64,000 bases of DNA from positions 8,025,501-8,089,500 of the forward strand of contig NZ_SAUN01000001.1 in the NCBI RefSeq assembly GCF_004011505.1, written 5' to 3'. Source of the DNA: Nonomuraea polychroma. Its GTDB lineage: Bacteria > Actinomycetota > Actinomycetes > Streptosporangiales > Streptosporangiaceae. A model generated the notes under the pieces. The model had not been told where the DNA came from. It searched no databases and saw nothing but the letters and a program-made list of their open reading frames with translations. A program made the position numbers and the translations under genes. The number at the start of each line of letters is the position of its first letter. Within the stretch, counting starts at the first letter, position 1. Positions 8,916 through 17,716 of the stretch are shown here, in pieces.

Positions 8916-9920
8916 TCAGCTGCCGCCTCCACCGCAGCCGCCGCCTCCACCACAGCTCGACCCGCCACTCGACGAGCTGCTACAGCTTGACGAGCCACTA
9001 CCGCAGCTGGAGGAGCCACTACCGCAGCTCGACGAGCCGCCGCCGAAGTCCAGGCCGCCGTGGGAGTCGGTGCCGAAGGTGGCCCCGTCGCCGCCGCCGT
9101 GGGTGCCGCAGGAGCCCACGCAGTCGCCGCCGGGGTCGCCCGCCGACAACTCGTCGCAGAGCGTCTGGTCGCCGGCGTCGGCCAGACCGTACAGGGCGAC
9201 GGGCACACCCACCGCCAGCGCCAGCGAGCTCTGGTCGCGCAGGCCACGCGGGTGATGGTCACGGGCCGAGCGCAGGACCTCGCGGCCCTCCCGGGTGACG
9301 ACGTTCCGCAGGCTGCGGCGGTGCCTGGCGAGCCCGGCGGCCCCGGTGCAGAGCGCGATCCCGATGAAGATCAACAGGGCCACGAAGGTGAGCGCGCTCA
9401 TGTCGATGAACGCGGACACCACGAGCGCGCCCACCGCGAAGCCGACCGCTCCGGTCGTGACCATCTGCAGGTGGTCCCTGCGCCGCCACGCCTCGGCGAA
9501 CGCTTGCTCGGGCACGATCAGCCCGCGTCGTTCGAGCCCGGCGGCCAGCTCGGCCAGCGCCGGATGCGCCGCCAGCACCCGGCGCAGCTCACTCGCGCGG
9601 TAGCCGCCCGGCCTGGCGGCCAGCGTGGCGAGCACGGCCTGCTCGATCGGCACGGGCGAGGGCGGCGCGCCGTGCACCGGGGTGACCTGCGATCCCCGTG
9701 ACACGCGGACGGCGCCGGCCGTCGCGAGGACGGCCAGCGCCGTGTTGATCGCTCTGCGGGGCCCACCGGACAGGTACGCGAGCTCGTAGTGGGACAGGGC
9801 GTGTCCTGGCCCGCTGAGCGTGGCGTCGCTGACTCGCCGCCGCTCCTTCTCGACGCGCCGCACGGCGGCGTTGACCAATAACGCCACACCGAGCGCGGCT
9901 AAGAGCAGCACGAACTCCAC
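8916..9920 (-). CDS. TIGR04222-type membrane protein with Cys/Gly/Ser-rich tail (second copy)
   Basis: This 334-residue paralogue has the same layout: an N-terminal membrane segment (FVLLLAALGVALLVNAAV), the signature LSHYELAYLSGGPRRAINTA, two central membrane segments, then a long C-terminal region. The tail has three SSSCGSG-like units and ends SSCGGGGGCGGGG; further Cys occur at LCDELSAGDPGGDCVGSCG. The GTG start has GGGAGGGG 6 nt upstream. It is the first gene of the same-strand cluster, separated from the first copy by about 100 bp. The two tails differ in Cys spacing, which would fit two substrates of one modifying enzyme. Confidence 0.88.
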   Translation of the reverse strand: MEFVLLLAALGVALLVNAAVRRVEKERRRVSDATLSGPGHALSHYELAYLSGGPRRAINTALAVLATAGAVRVSRGSQVTPVHGAPPSPVPIEQAVLATLAARPGGYRASELRRVLAAHPALAELAAGLERRGLIVPEQAFAEAWRRRDHLQMVTTGAVGFAVGALVVSAFIDMSALTFVALLIFIGIALCTGAAGLARHRRSLRNVVTREGREVLRSARDHHPRGLRDQSSLALAVGVPVALYGLADAGDQTLCDELSAGDPGGDCVGSCGTHGGGDGATFGTDSHGGLDFGGGSSSCGSGSSSCGSGSSSCSSSSSGGSSCGGGGGCGGGGS

Positions 9921-10067
9921 AGTGGTCCCCTCCCTCGCGACACGGCGGCCCGATCAGTTAAAGACCGCGCCGCCGTACCGCACAAGAGGTTTCTCTGGTT
10001 ACCCCTCTCAGCGCCTATGGTCGCGCTTGCTGCGGCCTCGGTTGGCTCGTCCCTCGCTCTCTCCGGC

Positions 10068-11870
10068 CTATCGCGCCGCTCCGAGGCGGTCGAGGAGGGC
10101 CTGGTACTCGTCCCACAGCTCCTTCGGCAGGTGGTCGCCGAACTTCTCGAAGTGGGCCGGGATCAGCGCCGCCTCCTCACGCCACACGTCACGGTCGACC
10201 GACAGCAGCGTGCGCATCTCATCCTGGGACAGGTCCAGGCCCTCGGTGTCGAGCTCGGCAGGCAGCAGCCCGATCGGGGTCGGCACGGCCTTGGCCTCGC
10301 CGTTGAGCCGGTCCACGATCCACTTGAGCACGCGGCTGTTCTCCCCGTAGCCGGGCCAGATGAACTGGCCGTCGGCGTTCTTGCGGAACCAGTTGACGTA
10401 GTAGATCCGAGGGAGCACGGCGCCCTCGCGACGGCCGATCTTCAGCCAGTGGCCGAAGTAGTCGCCCATGTTGTAGCCGCAGAACGGCAACATGGCGAAG
10501 GGGTCGTGGCGCAGCTCGCCGACCTTGCCCTCGGCCGCGGCGGTCTTCTCGGAGGCGACGTTGGCTCCGAGGAAGACGCCGTGCTCCCAGCTCAGCGACT
10601 CTGTCACCAGAGGCACGGCGGTGGCGCGGCGACCGCCGAACAAGATGGCTGAGATGGGCACGCCCTTGGGGTCCTGCCACTCGGGTGCGATCGTGGGGCA
10701 CTGGGAGGCGGGGGTGGTGAAGCGGGCGTTCGGGTGGGCGGCGGGCTCGCCGCTGTCCGGCGTCCAGGAGCGGCCCTTCCAGTCGGTCAGGTGCGCCGGC
10801 GGCTCGTCGGTCAGGCCCTCCCACCACACGTCGCCGTCGTCGGTGAGCGCGACGTTGGTGAAGATGCTGTTGCCCCAGAGCGTCCTGATCGCGTTGGCGT
10901 TGGTGACCTGGCCGGTGCCGGGCGCGACGCCGAAGAAGCCGGCCTCCGGGTTGATCGCGTAGAGGCGGCCGTCCTCGCCGAAGCGCATCCAGGCGATGTC
11001 GTCACCGACCGTCTCGACCTTCCAGCCGGGAATCGTGGGCTGGAGCATGGCGAGATTGGTCTTGCCGCAGGCGCTCGGGAACGCGGCGGCGATGTAGCGG
11101 GTCTCACCGGTGGGCGGCGTGAGCTTGAGAATCAGCATGTGCTCGGCCAGCCAGCCCTCGTCGCGGGCCATGACGCTGGCGATGCGCAGGGCGTAGCACT
11201 TCTTGCCGAGCAGCGCGTTGCCGCCGTACCCGGAGCCGTAGGACCAGATCTCGCGGGTCTCGGGGAAGTGGCTGATGTATTTGGTCGAGCTGCACGGCCA
11301 CGGCACGTCCGCCTGGCCGTGCTCCAGCGGGGCGCCCACGGAGTGCACGCAGCGGACGAAGTCGCCGCGCTCTTCGATGAGGCGCAGCGCCCGCTCCCCC
11401 ATGCGGGTCATGATCCGCATCGAGACGGCGACGTACGGCGAGTCGGTGATCTCGACCCCGAGCTGGGAGATCTCGCCGCCGAGCGGGCCCATGCAGAACG
11501 GCACGACGTACATGGTCCGGCCGCGCATGGAGCCCTTGAACAGCTGGCCGAACGTCCGGCGCATCTCCGCCGGGTGGATCCAGTTGTTCGTCGGGCCCGC
11601 GTCCTCCTCACGCTCGGAGCAGATGAAGGTGCGGTCCTCGACCCTGGCGACGTCGCTGGGGTCGGACTTGGCGTAGAAGCTGTTGGGACGGGCGGCCAGC
11701 CGCGTGAACGTCCCCTGCTCGACGAGGAGGTTGGTCAGGCGCGTCCACTCCTCCTCGGACCCGTCGCACCACTCGATCCGGTCTGGCTGGGTCAGGGCTG
11801 CGATCTCGTTGACCCAGGCGGCCAATTCGCTATTGCTCGTCGGTGCGGGTACTTCCACGGAAACGGACAC
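10068..11870 (-). CDS. pckG: Phosphoenolpyruvate carboxykinase (GTP)
   Basis: The 600-residue protein has the full length of GTP-type PEPCK and converts oxaloacetate plus GTP to phosphoenolpyruvate, the entry step of gluconeogenesis. The PEPCK P-loop is [12 protein letters not shown], preceded by [19 protein letters not shown] (metal and substrate binding). Later motifs include [28 protein letters not shown] and [12 protein letters not shown]. The GTG start at 11870 has GGAGGAG 8 nt upstream. About 190 bp upstream are three palindromic motifs like DasR operators, so control by a GntR-type regulator sensitive to carbon supply is likely. Confidence 0.97.
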   Translation of the reverse strand: MSVSVEVPAPTSNSELAAWVNEIAALTQPDRIEWCDGSEEEWTRLTNLLVEQGTFTRLAARPNSFYAKSDPSDVARVEDRTFICSEREEDAGPTNNWIHPAEMRRTFGQLFKGSMRGRTMYVVPFCMGPLGGEISQLGVEITDSPYVAVSMRIMTRMGERALRLIEERGDFVRCVHSVGAPLEHGQADVPWPCSSTKYISHFPETREIWSYGSGYGGNALLGKKCYALRIASVMARDEGWLAEHMLILKLTPPTGETRYIAAAFPSACGKTNLAMLQPTIPGWKVETVGDDIAWMRFGEDGRLYAINPEAGFFGVAPGTGQVTNANAIRTLWGNSIFTNVALTDDGDVWWEGLTDEPPAHLTDWKGRSWTPDSGEPAAHPNARFTTPASQCPTIAPEWQDPKGVPISAILFGGRRATAVPLVTESLSWEHGVFLGANVASEKTAAAEGKVGELRHDPFAMLPFCGYNMGDYFGHWLKIGRREGAVLPRIYYVNWFRKNADGQFIWPGYGENSRVLKWIVDRLNGEAKAVPTPIGLLPAELDTEGLDLSQDEMRTLLSVDRDVWREEAALIPAHFEKFGDHLPKELWDEYQALLDRLGAAR

Positions 11871-12037
11871 GACGGTGACTCCTCCACTCTCTCAGGGCCC
11901 AGTCATCATTAACGACGAAGCGCCCGGAAAGCCAATTGGCATAGACCTATTGCTGTGGACGTCGTCGCAGGCAGCGGCCCTGACGATTGGGGGAGCCTAC
12001 CCAACCGGAGCGGATTTAAAAGAGAATTAACTCACAC

Positions 12038-12090
12038 TGGTCCAGTCCAATTCAGCTGGTCTAAACCAATTTCCCGAGTGGTTTAGTCCA
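12038..12090. promoter_or_regulatory. Three spaced DasR-like (GntR-type) operators upstream of pckG
   Basis: The motifs TGGTCCAGTCCA (12038-12049), TGGTCTAAACCA (12057-12068) and TGGTTTAGTCCA (12079-12090) match the DasR dre core TGGTCTAGACCA at 10, 11 and 10 of 12 positions. Centres are 19 and 22 bp apart, about two helical turns each. They lie 168-220 bp upstream of the pckG start codon. Confidence 0.55.
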
Positions 12091-12118
12091 TTGCGCGGAC
12101 CGTTTCCGCTGCGTGGTC

Positions 12119-12640
12119 TCAGGAATTGACGTCCGGCCCGGCGGAGCGAACTCTGTCGACGTGTTGGAGAGCGTCGCGAAGCTCGGCGAGCCACGTGTCG
12201 GTGTGCTTGCCGACCAGGCGCACGCACCAGGCGAGCGCGTCACTGCGGCTCCTGGCCACGCCGGCGGCCACGAGCGTGTCCAGGACCTGCCGCTCCGACT
12301 GCCGCAACCGGGTCATCACGGGCACGGAGAGTGTGGTGAACATCACGGTCTCGCCCCCGCAGACCACGCCCCAGGAGACCTTCTGCCGGAATCTGCGCTC
12401 GGCCTCCCTGGCGATCTCGATGCGCCGCTCGCGCGTCTCCTCCCTGAACCTCCGGGCCAGTCCCTCGATCAGGGCGGACCGTTCGGCCTCAGGCGTGTCC
12501 TCGGGCGGGTCGGGCAGCGTGCCCAGAACCGCGATCTCCTCGCGGTCCCTGATGATCTCGGGAGCCCCGGTGAACCACCCCTCGGGGAGCCGTCCGGTGA
12601 ACCAGCCGCGTACCTGCGCCGTCGCATCGTCCGTTGTCAT
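12119..12640 (-). CDS. Conserved actinobacterial protein, RHH-like C-terminus
   Basis: The 173-residue product starts MTTDDATAQVRGWFTGRLP and contains ETRERRIEIAREAERRF then WGVVCGGETVMFTTLSVPVM. Its last third (RLRQSERQVLDTLVAAGVAR, SRSDALAWCVRLV) resembles a ribbon-helix-helix style DNA-binding unit in which the helix after ARSRSDAL is typical. Very similar proteins are common in Streptomyces, but I know of no demonstrated function. It stands alone on the minus strand, between pckG and the NlpC/P60 gene, with its own ATG. Confidence 0.8.
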   Translation of the reverse strand: MTTDDATAQVRGWFTGRLPEGWFTGAPEIIRDREEIAVLGTLPDPPEDTPEAERSALIEGLARRFREETRERRIEIAREAERRFRQKVSWGVVCGGETVMFTTLSVPVMTRLRQSERQVLDTLVAAGVARSRSDALAWCVRLVGKHTDTWLAELRDALQHVDRVRSAGPDVNS

Positions 12641-12711
12641 GTAATCAACATTACATCGTTGCGGCGCGCAGGCACCCGAAGGAAAGAAGGGTGTCGCGAA
12701 AGAGGGATAGG

Positions 12712-13860
12712 TCAGCGAACTCTGACGGCGGCGACGGGGCTGACCCTGACGACGCCGGCGAAGCCGCGGGTGTGCACCGGAGAGATCTTGACCACGTCGC
12801 CGGTGCGAGGCGCCTGGATCATCTTTCCGTCACCCCAGTAAATCGCCACATGCGAGATGTAGCCCGGATTCGTGGGGTCGAGGCGCCAGAAGATGAGGTC
12901 GCCCGGCTGCGCCTGTGACAGGGGAACCTGCGGTCCGGTCACCCACTGCTGGTGCGTCACCCGCGGCATCCGTACCCCGGCCTGGGCGAAGGCCCACTGG
13001 ACCAGGCCCGAGCAGTCGAAGGTGTCGGGCCCCTCGGCCCCCCACACGTACGGCCTGCCGAGCTTGGAGGCGGCGGCCTTCAGGGCCACGGTGATCTGGT
13101 CGGCGCTCATGAACGAGCCTGCCGGCCAGTTCTGCTTGAGGGTCTGGGGCTGAGGCAGGACCGGGTTGACCATGGCGACCTGCGTGCCCTTGGGCAGCGC
13201 CTTGAGGATCTTGGTGCGGAGGGTGGCGGAGTTCACGTCGGGGGCGCTGACGATGAGCGCGTTGTCGTGTGGCAGGCCCAGCCTGCGCCCGACCTCTTTG
13301 GACACGACGGCGTCCACCGCACCGAAGCCGGTGGTGGCGTACGCGCCGATCCGCAGCGGCCCGGCCGGCCCCGCCACCTGGCGGTGGAGCGAAAGACCGC
13401 CGTCATTGCCCAGCACGAACGAGACCGCCACGTCACCGGCCGCCACGTTGCGCCACAGCGCGTCGGAGGAGGCGGTCACCTTGGGCGTGTAAGCGCGGAA
13501 CGAGGACGGGTCGACCCCGAGTGTCTGCACCCGCTTGTCGTCGAGCCTGATCGACGCCGCGTCGGCCAGTTCCATTGCCCGCACGCCGGGCAACTTGGCC
13601 ACCTTCCCTAACAGCTCGTTGGTGAACGGCTTGCGGGTGAGCACGAAGAGGTTGGGCTTGTGCAGCTTCTTCAACGGCGCCACGAGGGGCGTGGTGGCCT
13701 GCGGCTGCTGCGGCTTCTGGCCGGCCATCAGCGTCTGCTTCGGCTGTTTCAGCGCGGGCTGCTGGCGTGCCGCCACCGGCTCGGTCTGCTCGCCTTGCTG
13801 CGCGAGCAGCAGCACGTCCGCGGTCAGGACCGCGACCAGCGCCACCACGATGAACGGCAC
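12712..13860 (-). CDS. Secreted NlpC/P60 peptidoglycan endopeptidase
   Basis: This 382-residue protein has an N-terminal membrane anchor or signal segment (PFIVVALVAVLTADVLLLAQ), a Pro/Gln-rich linker, a middle region of unknown fold (about 80-240), then an NlpC/P60 domain. The catalytic Cys is in DTFDCSGLVQW, the His in ISHVAIYWGDG. It should cut peptide cross-links between D-Glu and diaminopimelate outside the cell. The only usual start is the GTG at 13860, but the frame stays open upstream and would add a basic stretch (SRRRRNTYR). That stretch fits a cytoplasmic tail, so a non-standard start cannot be excluded. Confidence 0.9.
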   Translation of the reverse strand: MPFIVVALVAVLTADVLLLAQQGEQTEPVAARQQPALKQPKQTLMAGQKPQQPQATTPLVAPLKKLHKPNLFVLTRKPFTNELLGKVAKLPGVRAMELADAASIRLDDKRVQTLGVDPSSFRAYTPKVTASSDALWRNVAAGDVAVSFVLGNDGGLSLHRQVAGPAGPLRIGAYATTGFGAVDAVVSKEVGRRLGLPHDNALIVSAPDVNSATLRTKILKALPKGTQVAMVNPVLPQPQTLKQNWPAGSFMSADQITVALKAAASKLGRPYVWGAEGPDTFDCSGLVQWAFAQAGVRMPRVTHQQWVTGPQVPLSQAQPGDLIFWRLDPTNPGYISHVAIYWGDGKMIQAPRTGDVVKISPVHTRGFAGVVRVSPVAAVRVR

Positions 13861-13943
13861 AAGCCTGTACGTATTGCGCCGCCTACGCGACTTGACCAGA
13901 AAGCTGAGATCCTGCCGGATTACTGAGCCGGTGGAGACATGCG

Positions 13944-13976
13944 AAAAACCCGCCGGGCCGGCGTGGGCCCGGCGGT
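13944..13976 (-). terminator. Intrinsic terminator of greA
   Basis: A 10-bp perfect stem (13950-13959 with 13966-13975, CCGCCGGGCC/GGCCCGGCGG) is followed on the minus strand by GTTTTT. It lies about 15 bp after the greA stop codon. Confidence 0.9.
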
Positions 13977-13991
13977 TGTTCTCCGGGGGGG

Positions 13992-14492
13992 TCAGTTGCC
14001 GATGTACGGCACTGCCTCGAGGATCTCGACGGTGTTCTGGCGACCGTTGGGAAGCGAGTAGGTCGCCTTCTCCCCGATCTTCTTGCCGTTGATCGCCGCC
14101 CCGAGCGGGGACTTGGGCGAGTAGACGTCGATCGGCGCTCCGCTCTCCTCGCGGGAGGCGAGCAGGAAGGTCACCTCGTCGTCGTCGCCGACGAACCGGA
14201 TGGTCACGGTCATACCGGGGCCGACAACCCCTTCGGCCTTGGGCGCCTCGCCCACCTGGGCGTTGTCGAGGATCTGCCGGAGGTGGAAGATCCGGGCCTC
14301 CATCTTGCCCTGCTCGTCCTTGGCGGCGTGGTAGCCGCCGTTCTCACGCAGGTCGCCCTCTTCACGGGCGGCCTCGATCTTCTTGGCGATGTCGACGCGC
14401 CCGGGGCCAGAGAGATATTCGTACTCCGCCTTCAGGCGGTCGTACGCCTCCTGCGTCAGCCATGTGACGTTCTCATCGCGAGAGTCGGCCAC
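13992..14492 (-). CDS. greA: Transcription elongation factor GreA
   Basis: The 166-residue product has the two GreA parts: an N-terminal coiled coil (about 1-80) with the acidic tip EEGDLRENGGYHAAKDEQ, whose Asp/Glu position the catalytic metal in the RNA polymerase channel, and a C-terminal FKBP-like domain (GMTVTIRFVGDDDEVTFLLA to SPLGAAINGKKIGEKATYS). GreA rescues backtracked polymerase by stimulating transcript cleavage. The gene is monocistronic, with its own terminator. Confidence 0.97.
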   Translation of the reverse strand: MADSRDENVTWLTQEAYDRLKAEYEYLSGPGRVDIAKKIEAAREEGDLRENGGYHAAKDEQGKMEARIFHLRQILDNAQVGEAPKAEGVVGPGMTVTIRFVGDDDEVTFLLASREESGAPIDVYSPKSPLGAAINGKKIGEKATYSLPNGRQNTVEILEAVPYIGN

Positions 14493-14600
14493 GGGTTCTC
14501 CTTGCTTGCCTAGGGGGCCCTGAGATCACTTGAGGTTTCCAACGGTTGAATTGCGAAAGGCTAACAACTTAACCGGTCGTACGCTTCCCCAAATGTCTCA

Positions 14601-15020
14601 CTATACGAGATTGCAGTACTGGACGTGCACGGAAGTCGCCTGTCCACTGGTGTCCAGGCTTTCCTTGAGCTGCTTAGTACCCCCACCAGCCGGGATTCTT
14701 ACTTCCTTGCTGCCCACTTCCGCGTGATTGACGTCCAGAGCCCTGATGCGGCAGACGGCCACCCTATCGTCTGCCTTGTACACCTCAAAGGTGATCTCGG
14801 CCCGTGTCGGGCTCTCGACGCTGAACGTCACCACCTGCGCCGGCGCCTCAGAACCGCCGGCGGTCATCGACCACATCACGTAGCCCCAGCCACCGGCGAT
14901 GATGGCCACCAGGACGCCGATCACGACGTGGATGACGAGCCTGCCGCCGCGTCTGGGACGATCGGGCAAGTCGTCGGGTGTGCCGAGAACGGGCCCGTCC
15001 TCGACATCTCTGGTGACCAT
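14601..15020 (-). CDS. DUF4307 single-pass membrane protein
   Basis: From the ATG at 15020 (GGGAG 8 nt upstream) the product is 139 residues. It has a charged cytoplasmic N-terminus, one membrane segment (LVIHVVIGVLVAIIAGGWGYVMW), then an extracytoplasmic beta-rich domain (AQVVTFSVESPTRAEITFEV; CRIRALDVNHAEVGSKEV). This layout and its place beside and divergent from mca are typical of actinobacterial DUF4307 proteins. The role is unknown. Because it shares an intergenic region with mca, it may respond to the same thiol-stress signal. Confidence 0.88.
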   Translation of the reverse strand: MVTRDVEDGPVLGTPDDLPDRPRRGGRLVIHVVIGVLVAIIAGGWGYVMWSMTAGGSEAPAQVVTFSVESPTRAEITFEVYKADDRVAVCRIRALDVNHAEVGSKEVRIPAGGGTKQLKESLDTSGQATSVHVQYCNLV

Positions 15021-15023
15021 GGC

Positions 15024-15050
15024 GGAATCTCCCTGCACTCCCTCAGCGTT
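15024..15050 (+). promoter_or_regulatory. SigR-type promoter of mca
   Basis: GGAAT at 15024-15028 and GTT at 15048-15050 are separated by exactly 19 bp, the consensus (GGAAT-N18/19-GTT) of the thiol-stress sigma factor SigR of Streptomyces. It faces mca, whose Streptomyces homologue is a known SigR target. The start codon lies about 100 bp further on. Confidence 0.7.
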
Positions 15051-15156
15051 ATCCGAGACAATTGTCGCCTGCGGGGGTCCCGGTACAAGACCTGCCCCTG
15101 CACGACCGCCCGCAGACAAACTAAGTGATCGGCCCGACTGAGGAGACATCGCGCCC

Positions 15157-16041
15157 GTGACTGCACCGCTGAGGCTGATGGCTGTCCACGCCCACCCCGA
15201 CGACGAGTCGAGCAAGGGCGCCGCCACGATGGCGCGTTATGTGCGCGAAGGCGTGGAAGTGCTGGTCTGTACGCTCACGGGCGGGGAGCGCGGATCCGTA
15301 CTGAACCCGAAGATGGACCGGCCGGAAATCGTGGCCAACATCGCAGAGGTGCGCAGGGCCGAGATGGACCGGGCGCGCGAGATCCTCGGCGTGCAGCAGC
15401 GTTTCATGGGCTTCATCGACTCCGGCCTGCCGGAGAACGAGGACGAGGAGCTGCCCGAGGGCTGCTTCGCCCTCCAGAAGCTCGAAGACGCCTCACGCCC
15501 GCTCGTGGCGGCCGTGCGCGAGTTCCGGCCGCACGTCATCATCACGTACGACGACGACGGCGGCTACCCGCACCCCGACCACATCATGACCAACCGGGTG
15601 TCCGTCGAGGCGTTCGAGGCGGCCGGCGACCCTGACCGCTACCCGGGCACCGGCGACCCGTGGCAGCCGCTGAAGCTCTACTACCAGATGGGGTTCACCA
15701 AGGAGCGCTTCGAGGCCCTGCACGAGGCCATGACCGAGCGCGGTCTCGGCTCCCCGTACGCCGACTGGATCTCCCGCTGGGAGGACCGCCCGGCCAAGTG
15801 GCCGGTGACCACGCGGGTGCCCTGCGGCGAATACTTCGACATCCGCGACGAGGCGCTGAAGGCGCACGCCACCCAGGTCGACCCCGACAGCTGGTGGTTC
15901 GTCTGCCCGCGCGAGCTGCAGCAGGAGATCTGGCCGACCGAGGACTACCACCTGGCGCGCTCACTGGTGGACACCGAGCTGCCCGAGGACGACCTGTTCG
16001 TGGGCATCCACGCCGAGGACGTCTCCCCCGCCTGCCACTGA
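15157..16041 (+). CDS. mca: Mycothiol S-conjugate amidase
   Basis: The 294-residue protein belongs to the LmbE/PIG-L zinc hydrolase family. Zinc ligands are visible in AVHAHPDDESSKG and in YPHPDHIMT. Full length and motifs (TGGERGSVLNPKMDRPE; YYQMGFTKERFEALHEAM) favour Mca over the shorter deacetylase MshB. Mca splits mycothiol adducts into mercapturic acids for export, detoxifying electrophiles and antibiotics. The GTG start follows GAGGAG about 10 nt upstream. A SigR-type promoter sits in the intergenic region, consistent with induction by thiol stress. Confidence 0.95.
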   Translation: MTAPLRLMAVHAHPDDESSKGAATMARYVREGVEVLVCTLTGGERGSVLNPKMDRPEIVANIAEVRRAEMDRAREILGVQQRFMGFIDSGLPENEDEELPEGCFALQKLEDASRPLVAAVREFRPHVIITYDDDGGYPHPDHIMTNRVSVEAFEAAGDPDRYPGTGDPWQPLKLYYQMGFTKERFEALHEAMTERGLGSPYADWISRWEDRPAKWPVTTRVPCGEYFDIRDEALKAHATQVDPDSWWFVCPRELQQEIWPTEDYHLARSLVDTELPEDDLFVGIHAEDVSPACH

Positions 16042-16108
16042 CGGGACGTGCTCATTGGCCCCTCACCTCGGGTTCGGGACCGTCCGCCCTCGATGGCACA
16101 CTGGAAGT

Positions 16109-16273
16109 GTGACCGTTCTAGCCGCTGGTGATGTGAGTCCGGGTTTGCTGGGCTTCGTCGTCGTTGCCCTCATTGGGCTGGCCCTGTATATGTTGATCAA
16201 GTCGATGAACAAGCAGATGTCGAAGATCCAGGTGCCGCACGAGCGCGACGTGGACGACAAGAAAGCCGAGTAG
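16109..16273 (+). CDS. Small single-pass membrane protein downstream of mca
   Basis: From the GTG at 16109 the product is 54 residues: a short outside end (TVLAAGDVSPG), a membrane helix (LLGFVVVALIGLALYMLI), then a basic-to-acidic cytoplasmic tail (KSMNKQMSKIQVPHERDVDD). A similar small protein follows mca in Streptomyces, which supports it as a real gene. Function is unknown. The next gene starts at the base after its stop codon. Confidence 0.8.
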   Translation: MTVLAAGDVSPGLLGFVVVALIGLALYMLIKSMNKQMSKIQVPHERDVDDKKAE

Positions 16274-16561
16274 ATGCCGATCGAAATAGTCGACAACTCG
16301 ACGGAGAGCCGCTTCGAGGTTCTCGTGGACGGCGAGGTCGCCGGGTTCGCCGACTATCGGCTCCTGCCCAGCAAGATCGTGTTCACGCACACCGAGGTGC
16401 TGCCGGAGTTCGAGGGGCAGGGGCTGGCGAGCAAGCTGGTCGGGCACGCGCTGCAGGCCAGCGCCGACACCGGCCTTCGTGTCGTGCCGCTCTGCCCTTA
16501 CGTCCGCAAATACATCGAACGCCATGCGGAGTTCCAGGACCTCGTCGATCAGCACGAGTGA
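16274..16561 (+). CDS. Small GNAT-fold acetyltransferase (YjdJ-like)
   Basis: This 95-residue protein is a minimal GNAT domain of the COG2388 type: FEVLVDGEVAGFADYRLLP, then the acetyl-CoA loop VLPEFEGQGLASKLVGHAL, ending in PLCPYVRKYIERHAEFQDL. The substrate is unknown for the family. Its ATG begins directly after the stop of the small membrane protein, so the two are probably one operon with mca. Its stop codon abuts the stop of the next gene on the other strand. Confidence 0.9.
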   Translation: MPIEIVDNSTESRFEVLVDGEVAGFADYRLLPSKIVFTHTEVLPEFEGQGLASKLVGHALQASADTGLRVVPLCPYVRKYIERHAEFQDLVDQHE

Positions 16562-17716
16562 TCATTCGGGCGTGGGCGACCAGGCCAGCTCCAGCGCCTT
16601 CGGCAGCCCCCACCAGCCCAGCGGCGTGAGCACCTCGTCCTCGTCCACGATGCCGAGATAGCGCCACAGCGCGACCACCGACTCGAACAACCCCTCGGTC
16701 GCGTCGAGATCGTCGTCGTCCTGCTCGTCGATGTCGATGTCCTCGGACTCGGCGATGAGCCGCGCGAGCCGCTCGGGCGAGGCCAGCACGCCCGGTCCCA
16801 TCCTGGTCAGCGCGGCGACCCCGGCCAGCCAGTCGGCATGCTGGATCGCGCACAGGTTGGCCAGGGCGGCGTCCTCGTCGCTCAGCTCCCCGGCGAGATC
16901 GGCGAATTCCTCCAGCACGTCCCCGCTCTCCGCCAGATCGGAGACCGGCCCCGCGATGCCTGCAGCCACCGCCAGCCACAATTCTCTGTCATCGTCCGGC
17001 ATCGGCCGGTCGTCGTACCCGGCGCAGGCGCGCAGCACGCTGGCGGGATAGCCGGGCATCGCGAGCAACTGGCGCAGACGGGCCGCGGCGGTCTCCAGCT
17101 CGGCGGCGGGCATCTCGGGCTGCTTGGGCAGCTCGCCGACGATGCGCCGCAGCTCGGACAGGGCGAACGCCTCCTCCTCGTCCCAGGCCGCGAACAGCTC
17201 CTCGTCCTGCTCGTCGCTGACCGCGTGACCGGGCACCCGGCCGTCCGGCAGCGGCGTGCTGAGCCAGTGCTCCTGCAGCTCCTCGTAGGCCCTGCGGGCC
17301 TCCGGGTCGCCGGCCGCCAGCGCGTCGGGGTCGATCTCCCCGGACTCGACCCGTTCCTCCAGGTAGGCGACGAGCTTGGCGTACATTTCCGCGGCCACCG
17401 GCCCTCGCTCGTCCTCCTCCGGCCAGACGAAATAGCTGGGTGTCATGAGGATCGGCTCGGTGCCGGTGGACTCGATCCAGCGCTGCACGTCGCCCACCGT
17501 CGCGACGCCCGACTCGATGGAGCTCAGCGTCGCCTTGGCCGAGTCCCAGAACGCGCGCGAGAGCGGGTTGCCCGCCGCCATCATCGCGCGCCGTAGGTCG
17601 GGCATCGCCACCAGCGCCACGCCTGAGGGCACGGCGAGCAGTGCCCTGGCCACGTCCCTGTGTGTGAGCGCGGTCACCGGGCGGCCGGCGTGGCCGCAGA
17701 CGAAGTCCATATCCAC
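16562..17716 (-). CDS. Uncharacterised acidic, helical protein
   Basis: The 384-residue product starts at GTG 17716 and is strongly acidic and mostly helical (for instance LVAYLEERVESGEIDPDALA and SEDIDIDEQDDDDLDAT). No signal peptide, membrane segment or catalytic motif is visible. The N-terminal part resembles actinobacterial proteins that follow a plant-pathogen-style regulatory layout, but I do not recognise a family. It is convergent with the GNAT gene with zero bases between the stop codons, so transcription from either side must read into the other or stop inside a gene. Confidence 0.72.
   Translation of the reverse strand: MDMDFVCGHAGRPVTALTHRDVARALLAVPSGVALVAMPDLRRAMMAAGNPLSRAFWDSAKATLSSIESGVATVGDVQRWIESTGTEPILMTPSYFVWPEEDERGPVAAEMYAKLVAYLEERVESGEIDPDALAAGDPEARRAYEELQEHWLSTPLPDGRVPGHAVSDEQDEELFAAWDEEEAFALSELRRIVGELPKQPEMPAAELETAAARLRQLLAMPGYPASVLRACAGYDDRPMPDDDRELWLAVAAGIAGPVSDLAESGDVLEEFADLAGELSDEDAALANLCAIQHADWLAGVAALTRMGPGVLASPERLARLIAESEDIDIDEQDDDDLDATEGLFESVVALWRYLGIVDEDEVLTPLGWWGLPKALELAWSPTPE

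Noticed and set aside
13860-13992. A ydaO-type c-di-AMP riboswitch upstream of the NlpC/P60 gene
   Set aside because: Only about 130 bp are available and they are taken up by the greA terminator; no riboswitch core was seen.
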